A stretch of 64,000 nucleotides of DNA from Methanosarcina siciliae T4/M (GCF_000970085.1 NZ_CP009506.1:2418001-2482000); one strand, 5' to 3'. Counted from the stretch's first letter, positions 35,629-44,860 are shown. Translations and numbers: made by a program. Notes: generated by a model from the letters alone, not told the origin.

Positions 35629-36004
35629 CACCGTTAGAAATGTCATTCAAGAACTGTAAGATCACTTGCATAGTTTCAATATATTTACTTAAATATTTCC
35701 ACTGAATTCTATAATTTTCAATTTTCCCTTCACGGTCAAATCATTATTCGCAAATCAAATAATATAAGTTCTAATTGGAGGATTTTTTAATATATGTTTA
35801 TATGAACGGATCACACATTTAAATAATTTAGATTATTGATGTAACTTGGTGAAAATTGATTGATATCGTTTTTTGATCTCTAACTACCTCATATAGTTGC
35901 TTTTACCTCATGCATGAAAGTGAGACGGATCTATTTGGACAAGTATGGCCCCTAGAAGGCCAATTCCAATAAAAGGCATCGAAGGATCTATTATCGAAAA
36001 CATT
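35629..36004. other. Intergenic region, nothing recognised
   Basis: AT-rich DNA between the second Yip1 promoter and the repeat scrap at 36005. No coding frame is supported. Confidence 0.35.
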
Positions 36005-36080
36005 TCGTCAAAAAAGAGAGTAAATGAGGATTATTTCCATCCTCTGAGTCCTGATAAAATAGTAAATTTTTTATATAGCC
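36005..36080. repeat. Partial third copy of the Yip1 3'-flank repeat
   Basis: AAAAAAGAGAGTAAATGAGG, TTTCCATCCTC and CTGATAAAATAGTAAAT match the non-coding part of the 1.08-kb repeat (11448-11515 and 34697-34765) at lower identity. It sits downstream of the PPOX gene, where a transcript would end, so it may act as a 3' structure. Confidence 0.5.
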
Positions 36081-36092
36081 CATGAAAGGCTT

Positions 36093-36500
36093 TCAAAGAA
36101 GCTGCTTTCCGGCTCCTGCCCCGGATTTGCACTCATAAACATCGGTGATTTTCATAACGGCAAGGGCTTTTGCAGGGAACCTGTCTCCCAAACTCTTGAC
36201 AGCTTTGTACATCTTCTCATATTCTTCTCCATCGGTTTTGATCTCAAAATCCCCTTTTATCTGGTAGCAACCCTTGACCTCAGGCCCCCAGACATAGATT
36301 GAACCTCTCGGGTTTTCTTCAAGGTTCTGGCGGGTCTTATGGAAAAAATTGTCCGCAATCCAGATAGTCTCTCTATCTTCCTGAAGCTTACAAAAGCCAA
36401 TTGGTATGACATTCGGTTCTCCGCTTTTCGAAGAGGTTGCAAAGGGAAAAACCGTCATTTTTGCAAAATCTTCAACCATTTCATTGCTCAATTTAACCAT
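36093..36500 (-). CDS. Pyridoxamine 5'-phosphate oxidase-like flavin-binding protein
   Basis: 135 residues, split-barrel fold. ATSSKSGEPNVIPIGF near the start and TIWIADNFFHKTRQNLEENP are the FMN-phosphate and dimer contacts of the PPOX family; the end EECKSGAGAGKQ-like tail is typical of the short archaeal members. Likely an FMN- or F420-binding reductase of unknown substrate. MVKLSNE is taken as start because GGAG lies 8 nt upstream; an ATG two codons earlier is too close. Confidence 0.82.
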   Translation of the reverse strand: MVKLSNEMVEDFAKMTVFPFATSSKSGEPNVIPIGFCKLQEDRETIWIADNFFHKTRQNLEENPRGSIYVWGPEVKGCYQIKGDFEIKTDGEEYEKMYKAVKSLGDRFPAKALAVMKITDVYECKSGAGAGKQLL

Positions 36501-36593
36501 TCTCATCACTCCGTCATTGAATCTTTTTTATTAGAATAAATACTTATACGTAACCCTTATTTAAACTAATTAAGTTACAAAGTTGGTGATGTT

Positions 36594-37556
36594 TTAAAAT
36601 ATAATGAATTAAAGGACGATGCATATATAAAAAACTGGTTATCAGGAATTGGAGCAAAAACAACAACCAGAGAAGGCTATACTGATAGTTTAAGAGCTTA
36701 TACTGAATTCCTGAATAAGATTCCTGAACAAATCATCATCGAATCTGAAGAAGACGTAAAATCCGGTAAGCTGGTGAGGGAAAGAAGGATTTTCAACGAA
36801 TTAAGGGAATTTAGGGAATTCTTAGAATCCTCTGATATAGCCCCAATGTCGATAAAAGCTAGATTGACTGGTGTAAGAAGCTTTTTTAGTTTTTATAATA
36901 TCCAATTACCTGTTTTACCCAGATCGGCTACTAGTGCAAGGCCATTGATGGAAAATAGAGCAATTCCAACAAAAGAAGACATCAGAGAAACACTAACCGT
37001 AGCTGATCACTTAGAGAAGGCATTAGTTCTTACTGGCATTTCAAGTGGCCTCTCCATAAACGAAATTTCAAACTTAACGGTAAGGGGATTTATGGAAGGT
37101 TATGACGAAGAAACCGGAATAACAACCCTACACCTTATTAGGGAAAAAGTGGGATATGAGTTTTATACATTCTTAACTCCTGAAGCTTCGAGGGCTATAT
37201 GGAATTATCTGGAATATAGAGGAAGGACAACTGAAAAGAAAGACAAAGTCAGACAAAGCCAGTTACTAAAACAAAAAATAAAATACAACAAAAAAGGTAA
37301 TCCAACGGGATACCTGTTCATTAACCGCTATATACCCTATGAATATCTTGAATGTAATAACGAAAAAGAAGCCGAAGAGCTCAGAAAGCTTAATACTAAA
37401 AATATACAAAAGATTTATAAAGAACTTAATGAAAAGGCAGGAAAATCAAACCCGTTAGGTGAACGAAACCTAGTAAGATCACATAACATAAGGAAGTTTT
37501 TCATCTGTCCCAAGTGCAAAAGTCCGTATTGGGATGTACCAAAAAAGAAAAAGTAA
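36594..37556 (+). pseudogene. Truncated tyrosine recombinase fused to a zinc-ribbon tail
   Basis: The open frame reads LKYNELKDDAYIKNWLSG, an N-terminal SAM-like core-binding domain (TTREGYTDSLRAYTEFL), and most of the catalytic domain up to RSHNIRKFF (the HxxR motif). There it switches to ICPKCKSPYWDVPKKKK, the end of an unrelated small zinc-ribbon protein, so the catalytic tyrosine is missing. The first usable GTG (36774) removes 60 conserved-looking residues; upstream only TTA at 36594, 3 nt after GGTGAT, could serve. Probably a dead integrase left by a deletion; it marks the left part of an integrated element. Confidence 0.7.
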
Positions 37557-37735
37557 CGCGTGGCGATATCATGAGCGCCTGAAAACTGAAACTGCAGAAG
37601 AGTTTAAAAAGTAATTATATTATTGATTCATTTCTTCTTTTATTTTGATATTCTATATAGTTCCTGAGTTTTTATAATGCCTATGTGGTGAATATATGTA
37701 TACAGTGACGTAACTATTTTTATTTGTGAATCTAT

Positions 37736-38074
37736 ATGACTTCAACACGAAAATATGAATTGACTTGCAACTATTGCGGAGAAAAATTTCATACATATTT
37801 TCCAAATCGTAGGGCGTGCAATAACCCCAACTGCCACAGGAAAGCAGTAAGGGATACCAAAAAAGCACTGCAAGATCAGGTAAACCCCCGTGCGCCCCAG
37901 GAACCGGATAAACCCGCAAAACCGGCAGAACCCAAGGAACACGGGAAATACATACCCTCTATGCGAACTTGTGAAATCTGCAGACGCGAATTTATGTCGC
38001 CCACCGGTAGAGCTCTCGTTTGTTCTCCGAGATGCAGGACAGCCAAATGGAAACGAAATCACCCAGGGCGATAA
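37736..38074 (+). CDS. Double zinc-finger protein of mobile element
   Basis: 112 residues with two treble-clef-like fingers: CNYCGEKFHTYFPNRRACNN-PNCHR (about 13-37) and CEICRREFM...LVCSPRC (about 80-101), separated by a Pro/Lys-rich linker (EPDKPAKPAEPKEHG). Such proteins are common in archaeal plasmids and viruses and usually bind DNA. Stop is 1 bp from the next ATG, so it is the first gene of a three-gene + strand operon. Confidence 0.7.
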   Translation: MTSTRKYELTCNYCGEKFHTYFPNRRACNNPNCHRKAVRDTKKALQDQVNPRAPQEPDKPAKPAEPKEHGKYIPSMRTCEICRREFMSPTGRALVCSPRCRTAKWKRNHPGR

Positions 38075-38075
38075 A

Positions 38076-38432
38076 ATGACGGGAAATGACGGTTACCAAC
38101 CTTTGAAGTATCGTGAAATCATAGCAGACCTTATGAATGGGCTAACCCTGGACGACCAGCTCAAAAAACGAAAGGTCGAGGGGGAAAAACCATATTTAAC
38201 ACACCAATCACATAAATCCGTGATGAGAAAAAAAATCATGCGAGTTTACTCAATCGAGTCAGCAGTCATTGAATATTATAAAATGAATAAAAGACCAATC
38301 GAAGATATGAATCAGATTTCACAATACATTACGGACCATACATTATTCAGAAACTTTGATTGTATGCCGGTAATTCTGGAAATGTTTGCGGCAGGATGGA
38401 AGTTACCTGAAATGGAGACGGTGATGAAATGA
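38076..38432 (+). CDS. Small element protein of unknown function
   Basis: 118 residues, start MTGNDGYQPLKYREII. Mostly helical and basic; the middle (HKSVMRKKIMRVYSIES) and the end (CMPVILEMFAAGWKLP) are the most patterned. No family recognised. It overlaps the ATPase start by 4 bp (ATGA), so it is co-translated and may act with that ATPase. Confidence 0.65.
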   Translation: MTGNDGYQPLKYREIIADLMNGLTLDDQLKKRKVEGEKPYLTHQSHKSVMRKKIMRVYSIESAVIEYYKMNKRPIEDMNQISQYITDHTLFRNFDCMPVILEMFAAGWKLPEMETVMK

Positions 38433-39385
38433 AACCAAGTCTCGATGAAAGAGCAAGGGTGCATGAAGACGTCGATGCCACAGATTTGCTTAAGAACTTC
38501 GAATTCAAGGACTTTGAAGAGGAACCGGGAATATCCCGGAAAATGAATTACCTTGCACTATTCAACTTGCAGGCAAAAGCCAAGATGACCGACGCGATCA
38601 ATGATAGCTCCTTTTTTGCATTTCTGGGAGACAGAGGTACCGGTAAAAGTACCATGTCGATCTGTCAAGCATTCGCAATAGATCCAGACTTCGACCCGGC
38701 CAATGTCTGTTTCTCGTTCGAAGAGCTGAAGGAAATTATAACCAACAAAAGAAAAGTTCCCGCAGTCTGGGAAGAAGCGGGAGTAGGGGCATATTCCAGG
38801 GATTTCATGAACCAGGTAAACAAAGATCTGAATAAATTTTTTCAGGTATTCAGGTATCGCAGGATAGCTGTTATCGCAAACTTTCAACACCTTTCACTTT
38901 TAGACAATCACACCAGGCTGCAACTCGATGTTGCTTTTTGGAACATGTCGAAAGTTTACCATACTCCAGATGGTAAGCCGTACGCCCGAAAGTTTACCAT
39001 GCCGTATAAGGTATTGAAAACCCCGTTCACTGATCCCACGGTTAAGCCATATAAGGTCTATGGCAAAGGTCCGAATATGGAAGAAATAGGAGTCATTCTA
39101 TTACCGATAGAAAAGGACATGCTTGAAATGTACGGTGTAAGCAACGCATTCATGCATGAATACCAAAAACGTAAACACGAATTTTTCACAGAAATGCTTG
39201 ATAAGGAAGATGAACCCAAACCCAACCCAAGGCAGGCGAAAGTAATTGAAAGGCAGTTGGAAGCCTTCAGGACCGTAGCACATAATTTAATTCTCAAACA
39301 TGGCATGTCCAAACGCCAGGTTGCAGAATTCATGGAAATTCCAAGGACAACACTCAATGATTGGGGTATCTTCAATTCTGATTAA
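38429..39385 (+). CDS. Virus/plasmid-type P-loop ATPase with C-terminal HTH
   Basis: 318 residues. Walker A GDRGTGKST at 67-75; a short acidic strand VPAVWEEAG (110-118) as Walker B; AVIANFQHLSLL (147-158) as the sensor strand, followed by a conserved LDVAFWNMSKV. This order resembles HerA/Zot-like packaging or partition ATPases of archaeal mobile elements. Residues 288-315 form a helix-turn-helix (MSKRQVAEFMEIPRTTLNDW), unusual in that group, suggesting it also binds DNA. Last of three overlapping genes behind the integrase remnant. Confidence 0.75.
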   Translation: MKPSLDERARVHEDVDATDLLKNFEFKDFEEEPGISRKMNYLALFNLQAKAKMTDAINDSSFFAFLGDRGTGKSTMSICQAFAIDPDFDPANVCFSFEELKEIITNKRKVPAVWEEAGVGAYSRDFMNQVNKDLNKFFQVFRYRRIAVIANFQHLSLLDNHTRLQLDVAFWNMSKVYHTPDGKPYARKFTMPYKVLKTPFTDPTVKPYKVYGKGPNMEEIGVILLPIEKDMLEMYGVSNAFMHEYQKRKHEFFTEMLDKEDEPKPNPRQAKVIERQLEAFRTVAHNLILKHGMSKRQVAEFMEIPRTTLNDWGIFNSD

Positions 39386-39485
39386 ATGGTCATGACGGGC
39401 GACGGCAAAAACATGTTAGTAATAGTGCAAACAACAAATCAACAACAACCAGCCTTCCACATCACTTGATAAATTGCCGTATTCC

Positions 39486-39525
39486 GTCAACCGGAAAGTC
39501 TCTTCCGGTCAACGCCCTTTTTGAC
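39486..39525 (+). terminator. Hairpin terminator after element operon
   Basis: CCGGAA (39491-39496) pairs with TTCCGG (39503-39508) over a 6-nt loop; both arms are flanked by GTCAA repeats, and a CTTTTT tract follows. It lies about 100 bp after the ATPase stop. Confidence 0.6.
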
Positions 39526-40174
39526 ATAACATTTTTTAACAGTGTTAATCGATATCTAATTTAGTTTAAACGTGTGATGTAAATAAACAGTGGACTTGTA
39601 ATGTAGAAAAAGCCCACGAAACGAAGACCTGTTAAAAAATAAGCCTTTGTAAAATTTTTAAGGTAGATAATATAGTTTTTCACCACTATCAAACTTAATC
39701 GATGTCGAATTTGGTTTTTTTATGTGTATGAATTCATATTAACATGTTTATTGCTATCGTTTTTTTGATGGTTTGTTTACTGCCTTTGCCGTTTTACCGA
39801 TTCTGCACATTGTCCGTCTTTTGCTGCATAATCTTCTGTTGATATCCCAGGACTGTCTCATATATCACAATTGGTATTATTCCATATTGTGTTTTTCTCC
39901 CTTCTTGCATTACATGAAGCAAAATGCAGAATCAGATAAACCGTTTACTCTTAATGCTCATGTTCTGGAGAGAGTGAATAAATGGGAGGTATTGGTTTCA
40001 AGTCAAAAGTAAAAATGTGTATGTTTTTACATGTAAAATGTAAAAAATGTAAATTTACAGTAAAAGAAGAAGTATTAGGAAAAAATAAGTAAAGTAGGTT
40101 ATTATCGAAGCTATTTTGCTAAACCAAAAAGGCATACAAAAAATTCTCTTAGTTGCAGCTGAGTTGAATTTACG
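39526..40174. other. Long intergenic region without gene
   Basis: AT-rich, no supported coding frame. Two related blocks, TTAATCGATATCTAATTTAG (about 39544) and TTAATCGATGTCGAATTTGG (about 39692), lie about 147 bp apart and could be binding sites or att-like remnants. It separates two operons pointing towards each other. Confidence 0.4.
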
Positions 40175-42097
40175 TTATTTGTACTCTATCCAAGAGTCAG
40201 GAATCAACTTTAATCCATCTGTCTTCCAAATAATACCATCTGGTATCTTATTACCACATGTTTCCTCATCAAATGTACCTTTTTGTTCATGTTCAAAAAC
40301 TATTAGTTGGAACTCTTCCCCAATGTATTCTTTATAATTAAGCAACATTTCTCTAATGTTTTTTATTGTGGTAGAGTCTAAGCTTTCATCTCTCGCAGAT
40401 GAGGACTGAGACATTGTTGGTTGATCAATTATTAGAAATCTAGGAACAGGTCGTTGATGTTTTACGAAATAATTATGAAAGGCAAATAAAACCGAGAGGT
40501 GATAACCAATATGATTCTTTGTACTTCCAATATTCTCAAAAAAAATTGGTTCTTCATTAACGTCAAGACCTATAATAGTACACTTTTTCAAATTAAAAGC
40601 TATTGGTTTATCGCTACAATCTAGCTTTAATTTGTATGCATTGCTGGTGATTTTGGTACCAATCTCACCACTACTTAACAGAGTATCAACTTTTACAAGT
40701 GGATCGGTTAATTTTTTTGAAATGTCTTTAATATTCTCATCAAAAGCTTTCTCTAGTTTCTTTAATTTGTAAGAATCAACGACTTCTAAGTTTTCAATCC
40801 AAAGACTTATTCTACCAAGTGTTTTGGACTGAGATATTATAGAATCCTCTTTGCGCAAGTCTTCTTTATAAAGACCGTCTATCTTAGCTGTTATCTCGCC
40901 AAGTTTTCCTTTTAATAGTTTTAATTCATCTTGTTTTAATTTAGAATATTTTTTCATATCTTCGTAATCGTTTCCAAAACCGCCTAATCTTTCTCTAATA
41001 TCATCAGCATGTTCCTTGATCATCTTTATACTTGAAGACATACCCGTTATTTCTGTATTACAGAGAGGACAACAAAAAGCTTCAGAATCTGGCATCTCTT
41101 TAAAAATATTAATTGAATGAAGTCTTTCTAATCCTTCAGTAGATACTGCTTTGTAATTATCAAACAATTCACACATACCATTTATCTCAACTAAGTTTCT
41201 CTTTATATCGTCTATTTTGTCTAATATTTCATTTCTTTCCTTTCTGAGTTCAAATATTTGTGGTTCATTAATAATTTTACTTGCACGATCTTGGCTCTCA
41301 ACAAGCTTAGATAACAATGGAATAATTTCTTCTGGTGAACAAGATCTATTCTCTTCTAAAATCAAGTTACACTTAATTGCTTCAGAAATAAGTGAATATC
41401 CTTTTTCAAATCTTTTACCGACTATTTTCTCATAGTCACGGATTTGTCGATTAATTTCTCTTTTTTTATCTCGTAAACCATCTAAATGTTTTTGGATTTC
41501 TATTTCTTCTTTTCCAAAAGCACCTAAAAAATAAGGGAGAGTCTTTTTGATAGCTTGCTCAACATAGAGTTCATTTTGTCCGAAAAATATGTACTTATTG
41601 GATATAATGTCATCAGAACTTTGAAATGAATAAAAAAGTGAATGCCTTAAAGTAATGCTAGGGATATAATGCTCGGGCTTGATTACAACTTTTCCATCAT
41701 CTAACAAAATACCCATTCTTTCTGCAATTATTCTTTTTACCATGTCTATGGTAGCATTTTCCTTAATTTTCTTTACATCTGGAATATAATCCACATTGCA
41801 TGTTTCTATGTATGATTGATTTGTGCTATTTGACTTCTCTGGATTCTTTCTTCCAATTAATATGTAATCATTCCCAACTTTAATCTTTAAAACAAACCAT
41901 AATACATTCTTAGCGATAAAATTCTTTTCAACTTTAAAATCTGGGCTTCCAAAGCAATAATCAATAATATCGATCAACGCAGACTTTCCTGTATGTGACT
42001 CTCCTATTATCAAGTTTACATCGTTTGTTTTCAATTTTAAAACACGTATTTGATCATCTCGAAACCCATACAAAATTATATCTTTTATTTGTATCAT
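40175..42097 (-). CDS. DUF3732-type SMC/Rad50-like ABC ATPase of three-component (ABC-3C) system
   Basis: 640 residues. Walker A GESHTGKSA at 32-40; two coiled-coil stretches around a CPLC zinc-hook-like motif (343-346); the ABC signature region ENIGSTKNHIGYHL (521-534) and Walker B FLIIDQP (554-560), whose DQP is typical of DUF3732. It should dimerise on ATP like Rad50 and act as the engine or sensor of the system. The ATG overlaps the middle component's stop (ATGA). In published surveys of ABC ATPases, such triplets are proposed anti-invader conflict systems; no direct function is shown for this one. Confidence 0.85.
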   Translation of the reverse strand: MIQIKDIILYGFRDDQIRVLKLKTNDVNLIIGESHTGKSALIDIIDYCFGSPDFKVEKNFIAKNVLWFVLKIKVGNDYILIGRKNPEKSNSTNQSYIETCNVDYIPDVKKIKENATIDMVKRIIAERMGILLDDGKVVIKPEHYIPSITLRHSLFYSFQSSDDIISNKYIFFGQNELYVEQAIKKTLPYFLGAFGKEEIEIQKHLDGLRDKKREINRQIRDYEKIVGKRFEKGYSLISEAIKCNLILEENRSCSPEEIIPLLSKLVESQDRASKIINEPQIFELRKERNEILDKIDDIKRNLVEINGMCELFDNYKAVSTEGLERLHSINIFKEMPDSEAFCCPLCNTEITGMSSSIKMIKEHADDIRERLGGFGNDYEDMKKYSKLKQDELKLLKGKLGEITAKIDGLYKEDLRKEDSIISQSKTLGRISLWIENLEVVDSYKLKKLEKAFDENIKDISKKLTDPLVKVDTLLSSGEIGTKITSNAYKLKLDCSDKPIAFNLKKCTIIGLDVNEEPIFFENIGSTKNHIGYHLSVLFAFHNYFVKHQRPVPRFLIIDQPTMSQSSSARDESLDSTTIKNIREMLLNYKEYIGEEFQLIVFEHEQKGTFDEETCGNKIPDGIIWKTDGLKLIPDSWIEYK

Positions 42098-42588
42098 GGA
42101 CTTATCCCCAACAGATAAAACATGGTAGCCGAATCATAAATACTGCATTTTTTACCAAAACGACTCGACAAATCGAAATATTCTTTGGTTTTATATCCAT
42201 TAACTTGCCCCCCTCTTTTTCGATACTTAGGTATTAGTTTACATTTGCCGGCTTCATCGAATTCAATCGCTTTATGTGCTATAGCAAAAATCAATGCACT
42301 TCTTGTAATTGGCATAAAGTTTTCAATTCTTTCCTTAATATTGAATTTAATTTCAGGATATTCTTTTAACATCTCCAATAACTTCGTTTTTGGATGGAGT
42401 GACATAATCTCTTCTGTCTTGGGGTGTGTTACTATGGGAAGTACAAAAAATAGAATTAAGAAATCGACTCCATTATTTTTGTCATATCCTTCTATAAACC
42501 TACATAGAATCTCAGCACAAAATGCTGGATTCAAAAGAACTGAAACCTCACTTGTTTTTGTTTGTGGGAGTTCTGTTGAAATATTCAT
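42094..42588 (-). CDS. ABC-3C middle component
   Basis: 164 residues from MNISTELPQTK; this start overlaps the effector gene's stop as ATGA. Mostly helical: SVLLNPAFCAEILCRFIEGY opens it, followed by FLILFFVLPIVTHP, a motif typical of the middle components of ABC three-component systems, and SRFGKKCSIYDSATMFYLLG at the end. It has no catalytic motif and is thought to bridge ATPase and effector. Position between the two other genes supports the call. Confidence 0.8.
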   Translation of the reverse strand: MNISTELPQTKTSEVSVLLNPAFCAEILCRFIEGYDKNNGVDFLILFFVLPIVTHPKTEEIMSLHPKTKLLEMLKEYPEIKFNIKERIENFMPITRSALIFAIAHKAIEFDEAGKCKLIPKYRKRGGQVNGYKTKEYFDLSSRFGKKCSIYDSATMFYLLGISP

Positions 42589-43784
42589 TTTGAATATCTC
42601 CCTAATATCATACCATAATCTTTGTGCCAACCAACATCTAATTTGTCAGATAAAATCTCATAAACTCCACGTTGAACAAACGGTTCATCACATCTTTCAC
42701 GAATTTTAAGATGAGGCCGAACTTTCCGTGTATCCCAGTATAGATCTCTTCCCTTTTTTTTAATATATTCAATGTCACAAGAGGAACCCAAATCACTACG
42801 CATATGTCTAAAATTTTCATTCCATTCTTCTATTAATCGCCTATTGTATTTACTAAGCTCATCATCAAAAATTTCTTGGTTCTTAATCCATTTTGTTGTC
42901 TGTAGGAATGCCTTACAATAGTCTTTTTTTGCTTGAAGTGTATCCTCACTATCTTCATTAAATCCAATTAATTTCAGTTGTTCGATGAACTTTAATGTGC
43001 TTTTCGAACTGACAGTATCTTCTATTTGTGTAGTATTTAACTCATTAAGACAAATTGAGAGATTGTTACGCCAGTATCCTTCAGATATTTCTAACTTTTT
43101 GACTCGAACTTCTCGCGTAGTTATTACATTTTGTTTAGTTTTGTCAAGTAAATGTTTTTCAACTCTGTCTTCCCACCAACCATATAATTGGTGGTATACA
43201 TCGTCAATATATTTGTCATCTACAGAATGCTTTAATTTGTTTTTAATTCTTTTTGATACAACCTCGATGTTGTCACTGCTGCCGTAAATATATAAATTAT
43301 TGATAATTGAAAGTTGTTCATCTTTACTTAACAAAAGAAAATCTTCTCCTCTCCTTTTTTCATTCCAACTTGTAACTTCTTTTGCGATGTTAATAATATA
43401 TTTTAATTTCTTATCTACATCGAAATTCCTTTCTTCCTTGCTGAAATCGTTTAGAATCGAAGAAGCACTTAATTCAGCTGTAGTAATAAGAACAAAAAAA
43501 CATTCATCTGGATTTATAATTCCATTTTTTACATTTGTAGACCAAACTCTAATCGTTTTCCAAAAATCACTCGAACGATCCGTTAAACTCTTATTTTGAA
43601 GTTCACTATGTTTAGTTTGAATTGAAACTTTTTTGTCTATACCTTCAATAAAAATATCATCAATTTTCTCTAAAGTAAGACAAACTTCTTCAGTAGATTC
43701 TATAGAATCAATTAAAAGTTTAAGTGCACACTTTTTTTGATATTCAAATCCAATAATAGGAGGGGCAGCATTAAAATTAGGCAT
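42585..43784 (-). CDS. ABC-3C effector with DUF4297-like (Cap4-type) nuclease domain
   Basis: 399 residues. The N-terminus GFEYQKKCALKLLIDSI, EKIDDIFIEG and VSIQTKHS (residues 12-60) is the restriction-endonuclease-like fold of DUF4297 nucleases, with Asp42/43 and Gln56-x-Lys58 as likely catalytic residues. The rest (about 90-380) is helical and carries WGWWEDRVEKHLL-like segments common to ABC-3C C-terminal domains (here YGWWEDRVEKHLL). It should cut DNA when released by the ATPase. First gene of the operon; promoter in the gap upstream to 44054. Confidence 0.82.
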   Translation of the reverse strand: MPNFNAAPPIIGFEYQKKCALKLLIDSIESTEEVCLTLEKIDDIFIEGIDKKVSIQTKHSELQNKSLTDRSSDFWKTIRVWSTNVKNGIINPDECFFVLITTAELSASSILNDFSKEERNFDVDKKLKYIINIAKEVTSWNEKRRGEDFLLLSKDEQLSIINNLYIYGSSDNIEVVSKRIKNKLKHSVDDKYIDDVYHQLYGWWEDRVEKHLLDKTKQNVITTREVRVKKLEISEGYWRNNLSICLNELNTTQIEDTVSSKSTLKFIEQLKLIGFNEDSEDTLQAKKDYCKAFLQTTKWIKNQEIFDDELSKYNRRLIEEWNENFRHMRSDLGSSCDIEYIKKKGRDLYWDTRKVRPHLKIRERCDEPFVQRGVYEILSDKLDVGWHKDYGMILGRYSK

Positions 43785-44054
43785 ACATAAACCTTTTAGA
43801 TTATTCTTAATTGATATTTGTGTGACTCATCTTAAAGTTTTCGAAAATTATCATAATTTTTTATAAAAATTCCATAGTCTGTAAATAATAAAATGAACAA
43901 ATCACCAAGAAATTTAGCGTAGATATCCGAAAATTCTGGTTGATATGTTTAATTGTTGTAACTATTCAGCCATACCCTTAGTAAAAGCAATTTTTCCTCT
44001 TTCTGAGGAAAAATTTTTAAAACTGGACAGCTTTTATTATAATTAGATAATAAT
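43785..44054. promoter_or_regulatory. Divergent intergenic region of the ABC-3C operon
   Basis: 270 bp between the effector gene and the membrane-protein gene, read in opposite directions. AT-rich; no strong palindrome seen. Both promoters should be inside, so the two units could be co-regulated. Confidence 0.4.
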
Positions 44055-44627
44055 ATGCCTGATTCAACGATAGACAAACAAAGAGAAATTGAAATTTCGC
44101 TATTTGAAGAATATAATAAGATGTATGAGAGAGCTTTTTCACTAATAAAATTTATATTCTTTTTAATTACGTTCTATATTTCCATACTCGTATTTACAAA
44201 TAATAAAATTGATGTCATTGCCAATAAACCCTACTTTACAATTGGCTCTCTTGCATTTAGTTTAGTTTTCTTGGCTATTAGCATTTTTAGTTTGACAGCT
44301 CCAACAGTTGCATTTTTCATGTCTAAATTCATAAAGGCAGGCAATTTTATGGATGGCCACTTTATTACATTTAGAGAAGGTGATGAGCTCAAAGAACATA
44401 ATAGAAAAATGTATTCGTGGCTTGGTAATTTCACAGTTATTTATTATATGTCCAATTTATTAATTTTGATATCAATTATGTCATTTGGTAATTATTTTAT
44501 GGAAAGTAAAATTATATTTTTCTTAATAGGTGTAATCTGTGCAGTTTCCATTTTAACTTGTATATTATATTGTCATGCATGTGCTCGTTGTGGAAATGAA
44601 ACCGAGTTTTTGTTGACCCATCTATAG
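44055..44627 (+). CDS. Four-helix membrane protein next to ABC-3C system
   Basis: 190 residues: a charged N-terminal helix (EIEISLFEEYNKMYERA), then hydrophobic helices at about 29-48, 61-84, 126-146 and 149-171, and CHACARCGNE near the C-terminus. The arrangement (cytosolic amphipathic head, four helices, charged 100-120 loop) is like the membrane effectors of some antiviral systems, but no specific family is recognised. Base composition is as AT-rich as the ABC-3C genes. Confidence 0.6.
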   Translation: MPDSTIDKQREIEISLFEEYNKMYERAFSLIKFIFFLITFYISILVFTNNKIDVIANKPYFTIGSLAFSLVFLAISIFSLTAPTVAFFMSKFIKAGNFMDGHFITFREGDELKEHNRKMYSWLGNFTVIYYMSNLLILISIMSFGNYFMESKIIFFLIGVICAVSILTCILYCHACARCGNETEFLLTHL

Positions 44628-44636
44628 GGGGTAGGC

Positions 44637-44744
44637 CTAGTACCGTGAAAACCCAAATGTTGAACATACATTTTAGTGACTACCATCAGCTGATATTGTT
44701 TTGATCTAAATTGATGATCCATAATTAAGTTTTCATGGTACTAG
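44637..44744. mobile_element. MITE-like element with 16-bp terminal inverted repeats
   Basis: 108 bp bounded by CTAGTACCGTGAAAAC and GTTTTCATGGTACTAG, which match at 15 of 16 positions. It encodes nothing and begins 10 bp after the membrane-protein stop. The interior holds the palindrome ATCAGCTGAT. The CTAG ends resemble the target context of the IS630 element 1.5 kb away, but the ends themselves differ. Confidence 0.6.
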
Positions 44745-44833
44745 TACCAGCGAAGTGGTCATTAGGTGCAAAGTTAATGGTAACAAATTAGAATTGGCTC
44801 TGCACATCTTGTTTTTAACCGCAAAAAAGAAAT

Positions 44834-44860
44834 CTTGATATTTTATGTTAAAATATCAAG
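44834..44860. terminator. Perfect 12-bp hairpin (3-nt loop)
   Basis: CTTGATATTTTA (44834-44845) and TAAAATATCAAG (44849-44860) are exact complements. It has no long T-run after it, so it could be a terminator, a replication or recombination site, or an end of a lost element. No gene can be supported between 44745 and 45286. Confidence 0.55.

Noticed and set aside
39773..40012. 79-codon frame in the gap after the element ATPase
   Set aside because: AT-rich hydrophobic run without conservation or ribosome site.
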